A stretch of DNA of 64,000 nt from Polydactylus sextarius (GCA_016801845.1 CM028906.1:6917001-6981000), one strand, 5' to 3'. Numbered from the stretch's first letter, positions 48,401-60,652 are shown. Notes: generated by a model not told the origin, from the sequence alone. Program-made: numbers and translations.

Positions 48401-51400
48401 ATTTAAAATAATTCAGCTTTTTTTTTTTTTTTTTTTTTTTTAAATCCATGTTTTGTGGTGCTTTTGTGTATCAGACAGTGGCTCTGTCCTCAAAATGAAT
48501 TGCACTTTGGTCAACAATGGTTGTTTTCAAATGTGCTTTATAAATAAATTGAAGTTGCACACACACTCACAGTTACGCTCAACTGATGTGCACCACAGAT
48601 GTTGTTCTAGTAGCTGTGCAGCCACGTGTGTCTGCATCACAATTACTGTCTGTGATCCTCTATGTACACTGAGAAATAGAGCTGCTCTGCCTTGTAGTTC
48701 TATGATGACAAGATGCACTTTTTAAAAATCCTGTTTTCGTTAGGTGGCTCAGCGGAGGCACGCCTGTACGGAACAATGAGTTCATGTATGTGGCCAGTAA
48801 AAGACCATTGCACTTAACTTTCGTCTACTCGTAGTTGTAACCTGCCTGTAGCTGACTTGTTGCGTAGGTCATAAGTGCATTTCCACCCCATTAATCCAAA
48901 TCCCTGTAAACTGCGTAGGTTTAACAAGCTTAGTAGCTTTGTGTCATTTTTGGTGGCTGTTGTCTTTTAGCTCTGCTTCTACTGATGGTGTGAAGACATA
49001 AAACATCCCTGAATGGCTTCAGCTTGTGAATGTCTTTGAACCCCTGAATGTGTTTGTATGCGTCTCTAGATTGATTTTGCTGTTGACACTAACAATCAAG
49101 TGTGTGTCATTTTAGCCGTTGCTGCTTGTCTTACTAAAGAGACACATAATCATTTTAAGTCGTTGATATATATTGATTCTTCTCATTAACTTGCTTCAGA
49201 CCACCTCAATCCAAGATTCTCCGCGAAGATCAGAATCATAACATGTATGTGGCTGGTTGCACAGAGGTTGAGGTCAAATCTACAGAGGAGGCGTTTGAAG
49301 TCTTTTGGAAGGGTAAGTGGTAATAATAACTTAATCTTTTTATGGTTAGATTTTATATATTGTTCCCGTAAGAATAATGTTTAAAACCTTGTAGTGACAA
49401 ACCATGCAACTTATTCCTTAGTTTGGAATCTACTGCTACTGCTGTTGCTGTTGAATATTTAACATGTTGAATTAATCACCTGCTCTTTTTCCAGGACAAA
49501 AGAAACGGAGGATAGCAAACACTCAACTCAACCGTGAGTCCAGTCGCTCCCACAGTGTGTTCACAGTAAAACTGGCCCAGGCACCACTTGATGCTGATGG
49601 AGACCACATTCTACAGGTGACACAGCTGCACTATTACATACTGAATATTGCATGTTGTGTATAAAAACGTATAGTCGATGAGTGTATGAATGATGTATGT
49701 AACGATACGTAATAAATGTTTATTTAAAGAAAGCCAGTTAATCCTTTTCAGCTTAAGCTGATCAGGTTCTGTGAAAACAAAGAATGCCTTCTGTGTCATG
49801 AATATTCAGATGGTCTTTGGTGATGCTAACAGCGTGTTATTGAAATACAGGACAAAAACCAGGTGAACGTGAGCCAGCTGTGTCTGGTTGACCTGGCAGG
49901 CAGCGAGCGCACCAGCAGAACGAGAGCAGAGGGAAGTCGTCTCCGTGAAGCAGGTCAGTTCATTCATAACTCTGGCTTTGTCTCAATCAGTCAGTCAGTC
50001 AGAGCCACTTTACCCACAGATTATGTGAATGTATTCCAGTGTATTTAAAATGGTGTTGATTCAGATTTCTAAATCTCTTCTGTCTCACTTACAGGAAATA
50101 TTAATCAGTCCTTGATGACACTGCGCACATGTATGGAAGTTCTACGTGAAAATCAGATGTGTGGAACAAATAAGGTTGTTTTTTTTTCATCGTATGTTTA
50201 TTATGTCATTGCTTAACTTTTGCTCTGTTTTACTTTTATTGGGAGAAATATTATCAATCATCATTCTTATCATCTTAATTTGCTCGTAGATGGTGCCATA
50301 CAGGGATTCCAAAGTGACACATCTGTTTAAAAACTACTTTGATGGAGAGGGGAAAGTCAGGATGATTGTGTGTGTAAACCCAAAGGCTGATGATTATGAG
50401 GAAACTATGGTAAGCAACTTGTTTTCACAGACAAGCATCATCTTATCCTCATCACTACTGTAACTTGTAAAACACGCCATTTGGTGCTCTGCTGGGTGCT
50501 GTAAGGAATTTTCTTGTGTCTGCTGCAGCTGGTGATGCGTTTTGCAGAGATGACCCAGGAAGTGGAGGTGGCTCGACCAGTGGACCGGCCGATCTGTGGT
50601 CTTGCTCCGGGACGTCGCCACAGAAATCAGGCCTTCAGAGATGAGTTGTCACGTCGCCTGGAGGAGAGGGGAGGTCCCAGTAACGGTGGTGCGTTGCCCT
50701 TATGTTTCTACTACTGGCTCACTGTTCATTTTATTCACTTCATGTTACTAATTCTGCCCAAACTTCTCCATGACACTTGTTACACTCACAGTTGATGACC
50801 TAGTTCTGCAGAACCAGCTCATGGAAAGCCTTCCAGCACTGCCTCCTTGTGAGCTGGTGGACCCAGCTGATGATCAGACTTTGCCCCGTCTGATTGAAGC
50901 CCTGGAAAAGAGACATCGTATCCGTCAGATGATGACAGAGCAGTTCGGCAAAACTGGTACATTTTTTTTTTTTTTTTTTTTTTTTACACCGCATAGAATC
51001 TATGTCTCTGTTGTGTACATGAAAAGATGACTTTGTAACTTTTTAAAATTGTTTGAAACATTTCAGCTCAAACTGACAGCTTTTATTTTAATGTGTTTTC
51101 TCCTCCAGCCAATACACTGAAGTCCATGCTTCAGCAGTTTGACAGTCAGCTCAGTGCAAAAGAGACGTTCCTGCATGATCAACAAAGCAAACTGGGTGAG
51201 AAAGACAGACTTCTCATCAGCCAGAGGACAGAGATAGAACGACTGGAGAAAAAATCCAAAACACTGGAATACAAGGTGTTTGTCCTTCACTTTGAAACTC
51301 TCTCTTCCTGCATTTGGTTTTCAGTATTGTCAACAGTTTATAAAATAAGGATGTATGTTTTTTTTTTTCTTCTCTCCCCTCACGCTACTGGTGTTCATCT

Positions 51401-54400
51401 TCAGATTGACATCCTGCAAAAGACAACGGACATGTATGAGCATGATAAACGCTCACTTCAGCAGGAGCTGGAGACCAGGGAGCAAAGGCTGCAGAGAGAG
51501 CTGTCGGAGAGGAGGCGCATGGAGCAGCGGATGCAGGGCATGGTGACGGACACCAAGCTCAAGTGGGAGAAGGAATGTGTAAGTGGCATTAGCCCCAATG
51601 TTTGGTTTGCGTTAGAGAGTTTTCACACACTTTTTAATGATACATCAGTGGAACCGTTTGTGATTTTAGCAGCTAAATATGGATAAATTGATTAACTTTC
51701 CTGACTGACAAAAATTTAGAAAAAAAGGTTGAAGACGTACAACAAAACCACAGCAGATTTTGACTGAGTGAGTTTAAAAAAAAGTATGATGTGTTGTTAA
51801 AGCAAATAACATGACATGAAAACCCAATCTGCTCCTAATTACTAATTACTCATTAAAACTATGAAGTATGAGGCACTACACAAAACACTAGTGATAACTG
51901 TGATTACTGGTGATACTGGTGGGCATTAGCCACCAATATAAATATGAACATATATTTTTTTGATTACTGTAAGGTTAATTTAGGAATATAATTAAATGTG
52001 GCATGCAAAACACTACATTGTCTTGATCACACTTTACTATGGTTTACTCCATGAATTCACATTCAGTCTGGAGAACAGGAGCATGTTCATCTGTAAAATT
52101 CAACATACTCCATCTATAAATGAGAAACTTGAATCCAGAATCTCAGTTTTGGAGTTTAGTCTTGTCAGAATACATAGACTGTTGTTTTCAGTTGTTTCCT
52201 GTTGGTATTTTCTCTTCAGGAGAGGCGAGTAAATGCCAAGCAACTGGAGATGCAGAACAAGTTGTGGGTGAAGGATGAAAAGTTGAAGCAGCTCAAGGCC
52301 ATAGTGACAGAGAGCAGCAGTGGTGCTGGCGAGCGTCCAGAAAAACCTGAGAGGCCTTCGAGGGAGAGAGACCGAAATATTGCCCACAAGAGGTCGGCTT
52401 CACCATCACCGCTTCCTGTGAGTTGTTTACTCTGCAGTACACTACGTTTTATCAAAATTCACTTCATCACACACTTATGTAATTTTGCATGTTACTAATT
52501 ATTACTGTGATCATTTTAAACGTTAATTCTGTGCTTACTGTACACAGCAGCTGCTATGATGCACATTACTCTGTTGTGTATCAGTGTGTGTCAGTCTGGA
52601 GAAACTGTTAACATCCACGATGCTTGGCCCCATTTCCCCATCACTTCTAGGACTTGAGCCAAACTCCTTCTCGCCACAACCGACACAATGTTAGGGCAGT
52701 TCAGGACGTTTACCCCACCCCCTCCTCTTCCTCCACCACCTCTTCTACCTCCTCTTCATCTTACCGTTCAGTGGCCTCCTGCATCTCTGAATGGGAGCAC
52801 AAGTTTCCTGTAGACTCAAGCAGCCAGGCTAGGTACCCCTTGACCCCCCAACACAGAAGCCGGACTCCGGCCCCATGCCACAGCGCCAGCAGCCTGGGTC
52901 GCAGGAGAGGCCAGCGCTGGGCCCCAGAAACTGAGCCCCCTGCTACGACTCTTGTCTATGGGCTAGACCTAGAGGCAGGCACAAGGGTTAGTGTGTGTTT
53001 GTGTGTGTAGAATCTATGCGTTAAGTTTTGTAAGTAAAACTTCACCTCGTAGAGGTCCACTTGTTGTGCTACCAGTAGAAGTCTACTTTAGAAATGCATC
53101 AAGTAGAAGTGCTGCTTCCATGTAGTCTAGTGTTTCCCCTTTCAGGGTATGAGACAGACTCATCTGTCCTGCTTGGAAATCCTCTTCTCTTGCATTTTAT
53201 GTAGTCACAGCTTGTTTGTAGTACTTTGTTGTCTTTTGACCCTGCTCTCTAGATCTGCTTTTTCCTCGAACTGTTTCGTCACACACTTCTGTAGCATCTC
53301 TTACTTAAACTGACAACAAGGAACTCGCCACTGAATAATGTGATCTATCCATCAAATTGTCTAACTTCCACATTTTTTTGCTGACATGTGGTTACATGTT
53401 GCTATTTTCCAAAATGGTGAAACAGCTGTCCCTGTAAGACTCAGTGCCCATGTCAGTGCCCATGTAGGTTAGTGTATAAATGACCTACGACTAGATTGGA
53501 GTTTGGAATAGTACGACTACACATGGGTACTAAGCCTAATTAAACAAACCTGATACCATTCCAAACAGAGACGTTTGAGTAATCGTTGACTGCTTTATTA
53601 ATGTGGTTATGTTGACACCAAGATAGAAACATAATAAGAGTTTAATTGTTCTGTCACATTATGAATTACCTTACAATTGTTTTGGACTTTTGCTTTTGTT
53701 AGGGAATGAAACGAACTATTCTACTAACACCATCCTCAAAGGCTGAATGCTGCGTCAGTCGTTGTGCTGTAGCTTGTGCTTGTTGTTGCATTTCTGGACC
53801 CACTGCTACACTACATTTGTGCTGCTTTGCATGTTAATTCCAAAACCAACACCAAAAACTCCACTGTGGAAAAAAAAGTGCCACTGGAAGATCGTAATAA
53901 TGTTATTTCTTCCTCCAAAATGTCTAAAGTTTTTCTAACCAAATGATTCATTTGGACACACCTTGTTCCTCTATGACTTCCAGTGGTACATTTCGTTTCA
54001 TTACCAACTAACTCTTTCTAGCCATAAGTCTTAACTCCTAACATCATAGAACTTTAAATGATCACCGGTGTCACCTGTCAATAATCATCTGGTTTGTCTC
54101 TCCACTTCACACTGGGATCACCAGACGGCTCCTCCAGTTCATCCAATGCACAGGCGTTCACACTCTGCGGGTGGGGAGAAATGGGTAGACCACAAACCAA
54201 CATCTAATTTGGACCTAGACACTGTCATGCAGCCAATCATACCCAATGCAATCAAAGTGTCGACCCCTAACGAGAAAGCCCTGTCTAAATGTCACAAGTA
54301 TGTGCTTAGACATCAAGAGCTTGCCTCTGACGGGGAGATTGAGACCAAACTGATCAAGGTAACATCACGTAATTGATTAATTTGAGACATCTGATTATTT

Positions 54401-55416
54401 AAAATCTTGCATGAATCACTTTCACTTTGGGTTCCTATTTTAGCTCATAATAATAATAATTCCTGATACTTCTTTGTCATGACATCTTCCTGTATTTTGC
54501 CTCGTGTATTTTTCATAAACTTCCACAGGGAAATGTTTTTAAGACCAGAGGTGGAGGACAAGCTGTGCAGTTTACTGACATAGAGACATTAACACAAGAG
54601 TGTCCAACAAGGTACAGTAGTCTCCCAAATTCTGTGTGCTGATAAGTGGATGTATGTGTATCATCTGTCAGACAGCAACATAAGAGTCGTTAATACCAGG
54701 ACTAAATGGTTGCCTTATGTACATCTTAAACTGGTGGATTGCCACTAAAAACCTGCAACAGGAAATGTGTATTTTTATGTGTTGATCAAACCAAACATAT
54801 GGGTAAGTTACAAGTTATAAGTTATGGTATGGCTTTGGTTAAGGCTTTAAAACTCATTTCAACTCAATTCACCCACCTTTTTGTTTTTTTTCTGTCAAAT
54901 TTGTAAGATGAACTTCATGTAGACGTAGAGGTTTTAACCTTTGACAAAGATCCTTTTTGTTTCAGTCGTAAGAGGCGATCAGGATCTGCAGAAGGACCAA
55001 ATCAAATGGACAACATTGAAAACAGAGTAAGCTCTTAATTAGACAAAATTAGACACAAAAAGCACCACAATTTATTTATTTATTTACACATACATACACA
55101 TCTGTGTTGGTCTGCCTTTGACACACAAAGAAATGTAGGTGATAGATTAAGGGTATCGGTAATGAAGGATCATTTTAAAAACTGTTTTATGAATTGGGAA
55201 ACGTGTGTGTGCAGTAATCCTATTTTCTCTTTTCAACCTGTTCCTTCCTTTAGGCTCCAGTAGCCAACACGAGTTCAAGCTACGGCTACCAAAAGTAATC
55301 ACATAATAACATATTTTGCTGTGTTTCTTTGCACAATACGTTATTTAGATGACAACAGACATCTAAGTGTCAAGTCTTAATGTATTTTTTGTTCTTTCAG
55401 ACGCCGAAAGCCTTAA
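45411..55416 (+). CDS. kif23: Kinesin-like protein KIF23 / MKLP1
   Basis: Exons: 45411-45424, 46466-46532, 46882-47010, 47404-47509, 47781-47917, 48005-48123, 48218-48388, [cassette 48744-48785], 49200-49312, 49495-49616, 49851-49953, 50095-50174, 50290-50409, 50529-50685, 50792-50956, 51109-51275, 51405-51578, 52220-52417, 52651-52986, 54125-54358, 54529-54611, 54966-55026, 55254-55294, 55401-55416. Phases agree throughout. The product is 970 aa, or 984 with the cassette (human 960). It is the plus-end kinesin-6 of centralspindlin, with MgcRacGAP/CYK-4, in the spindle midzone and midbody. Without the cassette: P-loop GVTGSGKT 112-119, switch I NRESSRSHS about 298-306, switch II DLAGSE 340-345. 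The neck and coiled-coil stalk follow, with LPRLIEALEKRH and EMQNKLWVKDEKLKQLKAIV. The tail has SVASCISEWEHKF, HRRSHSAG with WVDHKP, SDGEIETKLIKG and a basic RKRRSGS cluster. It ends KRRKP. The junction 52986/54125 is the least certain. Confidence 0.95.
45425..46465 (+). other. kif23: kif23 intron 1
   Basis: Follows a 14-nt first coding segment. The first 180 bases contain five TTAGC motifs (45510, 45564, 45572, 45578, 45583), a pattern often seen around teleost promoters. No other exon recognised. Confidence 0.8.
48744..48785 (+). CDS. kif23: kif23 candidate 42-nt cassette exon
   Basis: Acceptor TTTTCGTTAG and donor CAT|GTATGT bound exactly 42 nt. It fits phase 2 on both sides: the upstream exon ends AA and the downstream exon starts A. 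Inclusion adds 14 residues (WLSGGTPVRNNEFI) between ...IRPK and PPQSKILRED. Skipping restores the form closest to the human protein as I recall it. The inserted position is in the motor domain, after the YIEIYNNYIYDLLED segment. The open frame, splice sites and phase all agree, so it is probably a genuine alternative exon. Confidence 0.7.
51579..52219 (+). other. kif23: kif23 intron within coiled-coil coding region
   Basis: Phase-0 intron of 641 nt, AT-rich, with donor GTAAGT and acceptor TCTCTTCAG. Nothing else seen. Confidence 0.9.
52987..54124 (+). other. kif23: kif23 intron in the tail region
   Basis: Phase-0 intron of about 1.1 kb, with donor GTTAGT and the inferred acceptor GATCACCAG after a pyrimidine-rich stretch. 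In mammals this region of the gene includes an alternatively spliced exon that distinguishes CHO1 from MKLP1. I see no second clear coding segment inside this intron. The part encoded at 52651-52986 may already include the CHO1-type segment, but the similarity is weak. Confidence 0.6.
54612..55253 (+). other. kif23: kif23 introns near the 3' end
   Basis: Introns 54612-54965 and 55027-55253 flank the 61-nt exon that encodes the basic RKRRSGS cluster. Both have standard borders and no other feature. Confidence 0.85.
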
Positions 55417-55710
55417 CTTGTACATATGAAGGACCCCCTTTTTTTTTTTTTTTTTGGAAAACATGCAAGATGTTGCATAACTGCTGGAACAGTGAAGGGA
55501 CCACCGCGAGAAACTATGCATATTTTTGAGTCGCAGCATTTTTCTGTTGAATCTGATCTTATTACAAATTATTAAGGTGTAATTGTAACGTAATCATAGC
55601 CAACACTATAGTGATCAAACAATGCAGAATATTTCATCTCAATTTCTGTGCTTTTTGTAGAAATATTACTTCTTAAAGACATGGACATAATAAATAGCTC
55701 AATATGAATA
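55417..55710 (+). other. kif23: kif23 3' UTR
   Basis: AT-rich 3' UTR of about 0.3 kb containing a T run (55439-55455) and ending after AATAAA at 55689-55694. Confidence 0.65.
55689..55694 (+). terminator. kif23: Poly(A) signal of kif23
   Basis: AATAAA in GGACATAATAAATAGC, about 270 nt after the stop codon, followed by T/G-containing sequence. Confidence 0.6.
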
Positions 55711-58700
55711 TTTTGTGATAAACTTAAAGTTTTATTATTTAATCTTTTCACTGCCTTTTTTCTGCTGCCAAAGGTTTGACGCTACAACGTTTAGAACAAT
55801 GGAACTTTTTATTTTGTAGAGTTACTGTTTTTTTTTTTTTTATAAATGACTTATCCATCATTTAGATGTAATGCTGAACAAATGATCACACAAAAACAGA
55901 GCACAGAACAAAGCTGTTTTAGAACTACGACATGTGGAGCTTTAGCTGTAAATAAGTAGTTTGCCGTAATTGATTTCTGACCATCTATAAATAAGAATCA
56001 TGACGCTTTTTTACCTCCTAAGATATGTAACACACTGCTCTTTTTGGTGGCATTAAATTTATTAGAACACTATGTCTCATCTTAATGATTTTTTTTTTTT
56101 TTAATCTGAAGACATGAAGAGTCTTGAAGTCCCCTTAAATTTGGGGACATTTCCAAAAATACATCATTTATTTCTCCAATTTATGGGAATTTGTTCCAGT
56201 TAATCTTATTTTTTACGCAGCCGTAGAGTAAGTGAATTGTAAATAGACCGTGTTTATTCATATTCACACACGAATAGAACAGCCATTGGGGCCATTTGGG
56301 ACTTGGTATCTTGCCCAAGGACACTTCAATGGGAGCACTGGAAGACAAGTGTTGCTTGTGGAGGGAATACATGTATTTTTAGAAGGACATAAAATCCCAA
56401 GTCTGATTACATTTGATAGAATGAAGAAAATAATTTTGAAGATATACAGTTGTGTTTTTGCTGTACTCAGGAACTCCCTGTCAGTAACTTGTGTAGAGCT
56501 ACAGGTGAAGCACATATTTCATCCTACTCGAGACACTGACCCACTCAGCTCTTAGTGAAAAGCTCACTGTTAGCTGAGCACACGGCTTGACTTGCTGAAA
56601 AGTAGATGCTTTATACATGTTTGTGCAACATTTGTAGCCTGTCAACAAGTGAGAAATGTCAAACCAAACAGCCATGTAGAAACATACACTAACAAGTTTG
56701 TTTTTTTTTTTTTTTTTTTCCCTCATCGCTGCTAAAATCCCATGGACTGCACCCATCTGCTTACATTCTGTTCATCTAAAATTCCATCAATGTGTTTCAA
56801 ACGCTTTGAGGATCCTGTTGTCAGGGACAAATGTTGGATGACAGATTGTTGCAGCATCCACTTGTGGGACAACCATCTGGGAGCAGCAAGAATCTGCCTT
56901 TGAATTTGTCCTCAAAAAAAAAAAAAAAAAAAAACACTCTGAAAGATAAAAGTCTTTATAGATCAGGGACAACACTTTCATCCTTTGTTTCTTTGTTTAT
57001 GTTTCTAGTTTTGTTAATGCCGATGGTGTGTGTTCTCTTAAGTACTCCGGGGTAAGACTGTCTTACAAACCTTTCTTTAAAACCTGATATGTTATCGTTC
57101 AAAATTTCACATTCCCAGTAATCTGTCATTAAATTGTGTTAAGACCAAAACTAAACTTAATAAAATAATGTCTATATTTACTGAGGTCTTAGAGATTTGC
57201 TGAGTGGCAGCAGAGACAGAAAACCTGTAGTTTACAAGGCGAACAGCAGGTGGAGTTAAATACCTTTAAAATCTGGACGAACATTTCATCAAGGCTGAGT
57301 CTAATGTGGTAGTTATTGGTACTTAAAAAAATAGCAAACCTGGATTTATAATCCACTTTCCTCTCTAGAAGTTACTTTCCAGACCCGAATTGACCCAGTA
57401 ATGTGATAAGCTGGAGCAGTCATCCATTTATGGAGGTTTAATGCTGCCTATTTTGTCACTGACACTGAATTTCGACAGCTCACACTTCCCAGGATGTCTT
57501 GATGCCTCATTGGTGTAATTTTTAGAGTGAATGCCTGGACAACCAGGATGATGAAGTCACTGATTCGCTGAACTTCTTTTCTGCCTGGATGATGAACTCT
57601 CATTAACGTCTCCTTAACATTGAAATTGCTGCATTTTCACTTCAAAGCAAATGAAGCTGAAAAGTATGTGTGCTAATGGGCAAAGTGCACTTGACTATGG
57701 AAGGCAATTTGATTAGTGGACCTGGTTAATCAAATATGAGCTATTAAGTTTTTTGGGTTTTTTTTTTTTTTTGGTCTTTTTTAGAAACCAGTGAAAATGA
57801 GGTCATACACACTGAGAAACTCAAAGGAAAAGTGACTATTTCATGGGCGCCAAAACTCTCAGATTGTAAATAACTGACACACAATAGATTTTACAAAGTA
57901 TTACAGCAACACAGTTTTTTTCTGTTTGGTTACACATTAGTGTGTTTAAAATTAAAATCAGCTTCCCTGGACTTGAACTAGATGCATATTAACACTACAA
58001 ATTACAATATATAGTGTTTACATAAAAGAAAAGAGTGTTGCCATAGACACTGAATAATATCACTCATTTAATTCTTATCATTCGATGCTTAATTAACTTA
58101 GTTCATTGTTGGATCAATATTAAAACAAACATCAAATAAAGCCATATATTAGCTTTATCCCTCAGTTAATGCATTAAATGTTAAGACTGATCAACCTATA
58201 GACTGTTATATAATAGATATACCTATTAATCCATGGCTTATAGTGGATTAACAAGACTTTTAATACACAATACCACTGTAATTTAAGGCAAAATGGTTGT
58301 TTGCACATTTTTTTCATTGGTCTCTCTCAGAAATGGTCAGATATCGGTTGATCATTATAAACTGTGGTGATTTGTGTTGAGAGTGGTAAGAATGTGGGAA
58401 ACGGTTATCGGCCAATCTCAACGCTGTCTCCAACTTGCCTGTGAAAATATTGACCCTTCCTTCCCTGCTTGTTTAACTAGCCAGCCTTTAAACCAGTGTC
58501 GGAGCAAATACCACATGACAGCACTGCTTTACTAAATGGCTCCTTTAACTCAAACACGCGCTAATGGCTGCTTAAACACAGCTCCTCTTATCTGTTGTGG
58601 ACTTTGTGTTTGCTTTGGTACATTGTATTAGACCGGTCACCTTTTTGTGTACTGCTGAGTGTGAAAGTGAGAGATTACTAAACACTGTATTTAATTTTTG

Positions 58701-59524
58701 AGGCTTTTAATTTGAGGGTAATTCCCTTTCCAGTGTGCACAAATATAATGTGGACACAGTGTGTGCGGTGGGTGCTGTCAGCCTGTGTAAACACACAAAG
58801 ACGCGTTGATGTACAAGTAAACAGAAAGGAGAGAAAACAAGCACGTTGTTCTCAAATGGTTATGGTATGAGAGGCTAAATATGCATTATCTAATGAAAAA
58901 CAAGGTTAACATGGTTTATAGAAGTGACTCATAGCACCATGGTATTTGGAACATGTACATTCTCAGTCATGTGAGTGGTAATAACTTCGACAAATTAAGA
59001 TGGTGGACAGTGTGCTTGAAGGCCACGAAGACATAAAGTCATCGGCTGAGATTTAGTCAGACATATTTTCCATCATCTGCATTAAATATTTGTCCCTGCT
59101 TTATTATAATATAAGGACATTACACTGCGTATTATTTAGAGAAGTGAGCTACAGTACGATTGGACTTGATGATACATTAAATATATTGTGTTACTAAGTT
59201 TCTTTATCTCGTTTTATTGTATTTGACCAACAGCTTACCTAGAAATTAAAGTATGAAAAAAATAAACAAACGTAAAATTAATGAATACTTTTAAAATAAC
59301 ATAAGATTTAAATAGTGTTTCATTGTGCCTATTTGATGATGTGTTGAGAAAATATGTAAAACCATGAAATATTTATGAATAAAATGTTCCCATCATCTAC
59401 ATTTAAAATAAAATCAATCTTCTCTTTGGGGACATTTAAATTATAACACCTTTGATCAAAATTTTAACTTTTTTGTTTGTTTATGTTTTATTTATAATGT
59501 TAGCAATGACAACTAAACGTTCCT
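55711..59524. other. Intergenic region downstream of kif23
   Basis: No gene recognised. It contains many T and A runs (for example 55829-55842, 56700-56720, 56914-56934, 57758-57773), a SINE-like remnant at 56260-56343, and otherwise AT-rich sequence without coding character. The gene I expect next from mammalian synteny, RPLP1, is not visible. Confidence 0.65.
56260..56343 (-). mobile_element. SINE-like repeat remnant (tail part), reverse orientation
   Basis: On the minus strand the sequence reads CCAGTGCTCCCATTGAAGTG, TCCTTGGGCAAGATACCAAG, then CCCAAATGGCCCC and GTGTGTGAAT. It matches the middle and 3' part of the same common teleost repeat seen at 35291-35370 (AAGTGTCCTTGGGCAAGATACTGAACCCC in my recalled consensus). 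Confidence 0.55.
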
Positions 59525-60125
59525 CTCAGGTCTATTCTGGGACCAGTTTTATTCTCCCCGTGCATGCTTCCTTTATAGGGAATGTTATTCGTCAGTTTGG
59601 CCACATCTCATATTATTGCTGATGCCGCTGATTATGTCCAGCTGTATGCATTTGTGAAATCTCGTGAACTGTCAGGTCTGTCTGTTTTACAAGATAGCCT
59701 TAATGAGATCAGTGCCTGAATGTCTCATAATTTCCTGCAGTTAAATCATAACAAAGCTGAAGACCTGGTCTTTGTACAAAATCAGTCCTTTGACAGTTTT
59801 AAGCAGCACTTGGGTTCCTTGGCTTCGTACTCAAAGTTAGCTTCCAGAAACCTCCGAGTCATTTATGATTCCCAGTTAAACTTTCAGAAACATCTTAATT
59901 CAGTTAATCAGTCCTGCTATTTTCATTTAAGAAACATTTGCAAGCTGTATCCCTTCTTATCCTTCCAACAGCTTGAACAAATCATCCGCTGTTTTTTTTC
60001 CTCCTGACGCCTTCACTATAGTAAAACATTTTATCCCTGTTTAAGCCAAGATACCATAGCACGTTTACAATGGTTCACTGGCTTCGTAACACTGGTTTCC
60101 AGTGAAATTTAGGATTGATTTTAAA
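59525..60125 (+). mobile_element. Decayed LINE reverse-transcriptase fragment (L2/CR1 superfamily)
   Basis: Readable pieces in order are SILGPVLF, MLPL, GNVIRQFGHISYY, a degenerate active-site region ending VQLYAFVKS, LSVLQDSLNEIS, MSHNFLQLNHNKAEDL, CYFHLRNICKLYPFLSF, QQLEQIIRCFFSS and a trace of HWLPVKFRIDFK. This is the 3' half of an L2-like RT domain. It has a TGG-to-TGA stop before MSHNF (about 59717), frameshifts near 59575 and 59620, and no intact YADD motif. No endonuclease, clear 3' tail or target duplication was found. It is older and more diverged than the copy at 41739-44656. Confidence 0.78.
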
Positions 60126-60617
60126 TTGATACATATGGTATTATTCTGTTTGTCTTTTTTGGTCTCTCAGTTAATAAGAACATGGTTTATTTACTCTAAA
60201 AGGTATTTGGTAACAATTTACATGTGTTTGCTGTAAATTTTACTTAGTTGAGCTAAATTTGACTGTGACATTGAAAAAGAGGCGAGTACAGTTAAAGTCA
60301 ACATTAGAATCAAATGAACAGAAATACCTCATCAGTATACCTAAGACATTATACCTTAGGATAATGCCATTTTGTAGACTCAACACTTTCAATAAATGGA
60401 TAATGATTATAATCTTAGTGAAGATAGTATTTTGTATGAGACCGTTGCATTATATTGAATTAGTTTTAACTGTTTTAGCTACCCGATCAGCAGCCAGTGG
60501 TAATGTTTTCTCTCATTAAAATTTGATTTTCTGTGGCCATAGTGTAACATGTAGTATTTTTAGATTTTAATGCAATTAGCAAAGTTACCGCACTTGTTAA
60601 AGAGTTTGTACTGACTA

Positions 60618-60652
60618 ATATGTGATATGTGTACATGATATGTGATATGTGT
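60618..60652. repeat. 15-bp direct repeat, 20-bp period
   Basis: ATATGTGATATGTGT occurs at 60618-60632 and again at 60638-60652, separated by ACATG. Confidence 0.85.

Noticed and set aside
53147..53750. Possible extra kif23 exons after TTTCAG (53147) or TTTTGTTAG (53700)
   Set aside because: The reading frames after these acceptor-like sites hit stops or give no KIF23-like sequence, and phase 0 joining of 52986 to 54125 already gives a continuous tail.
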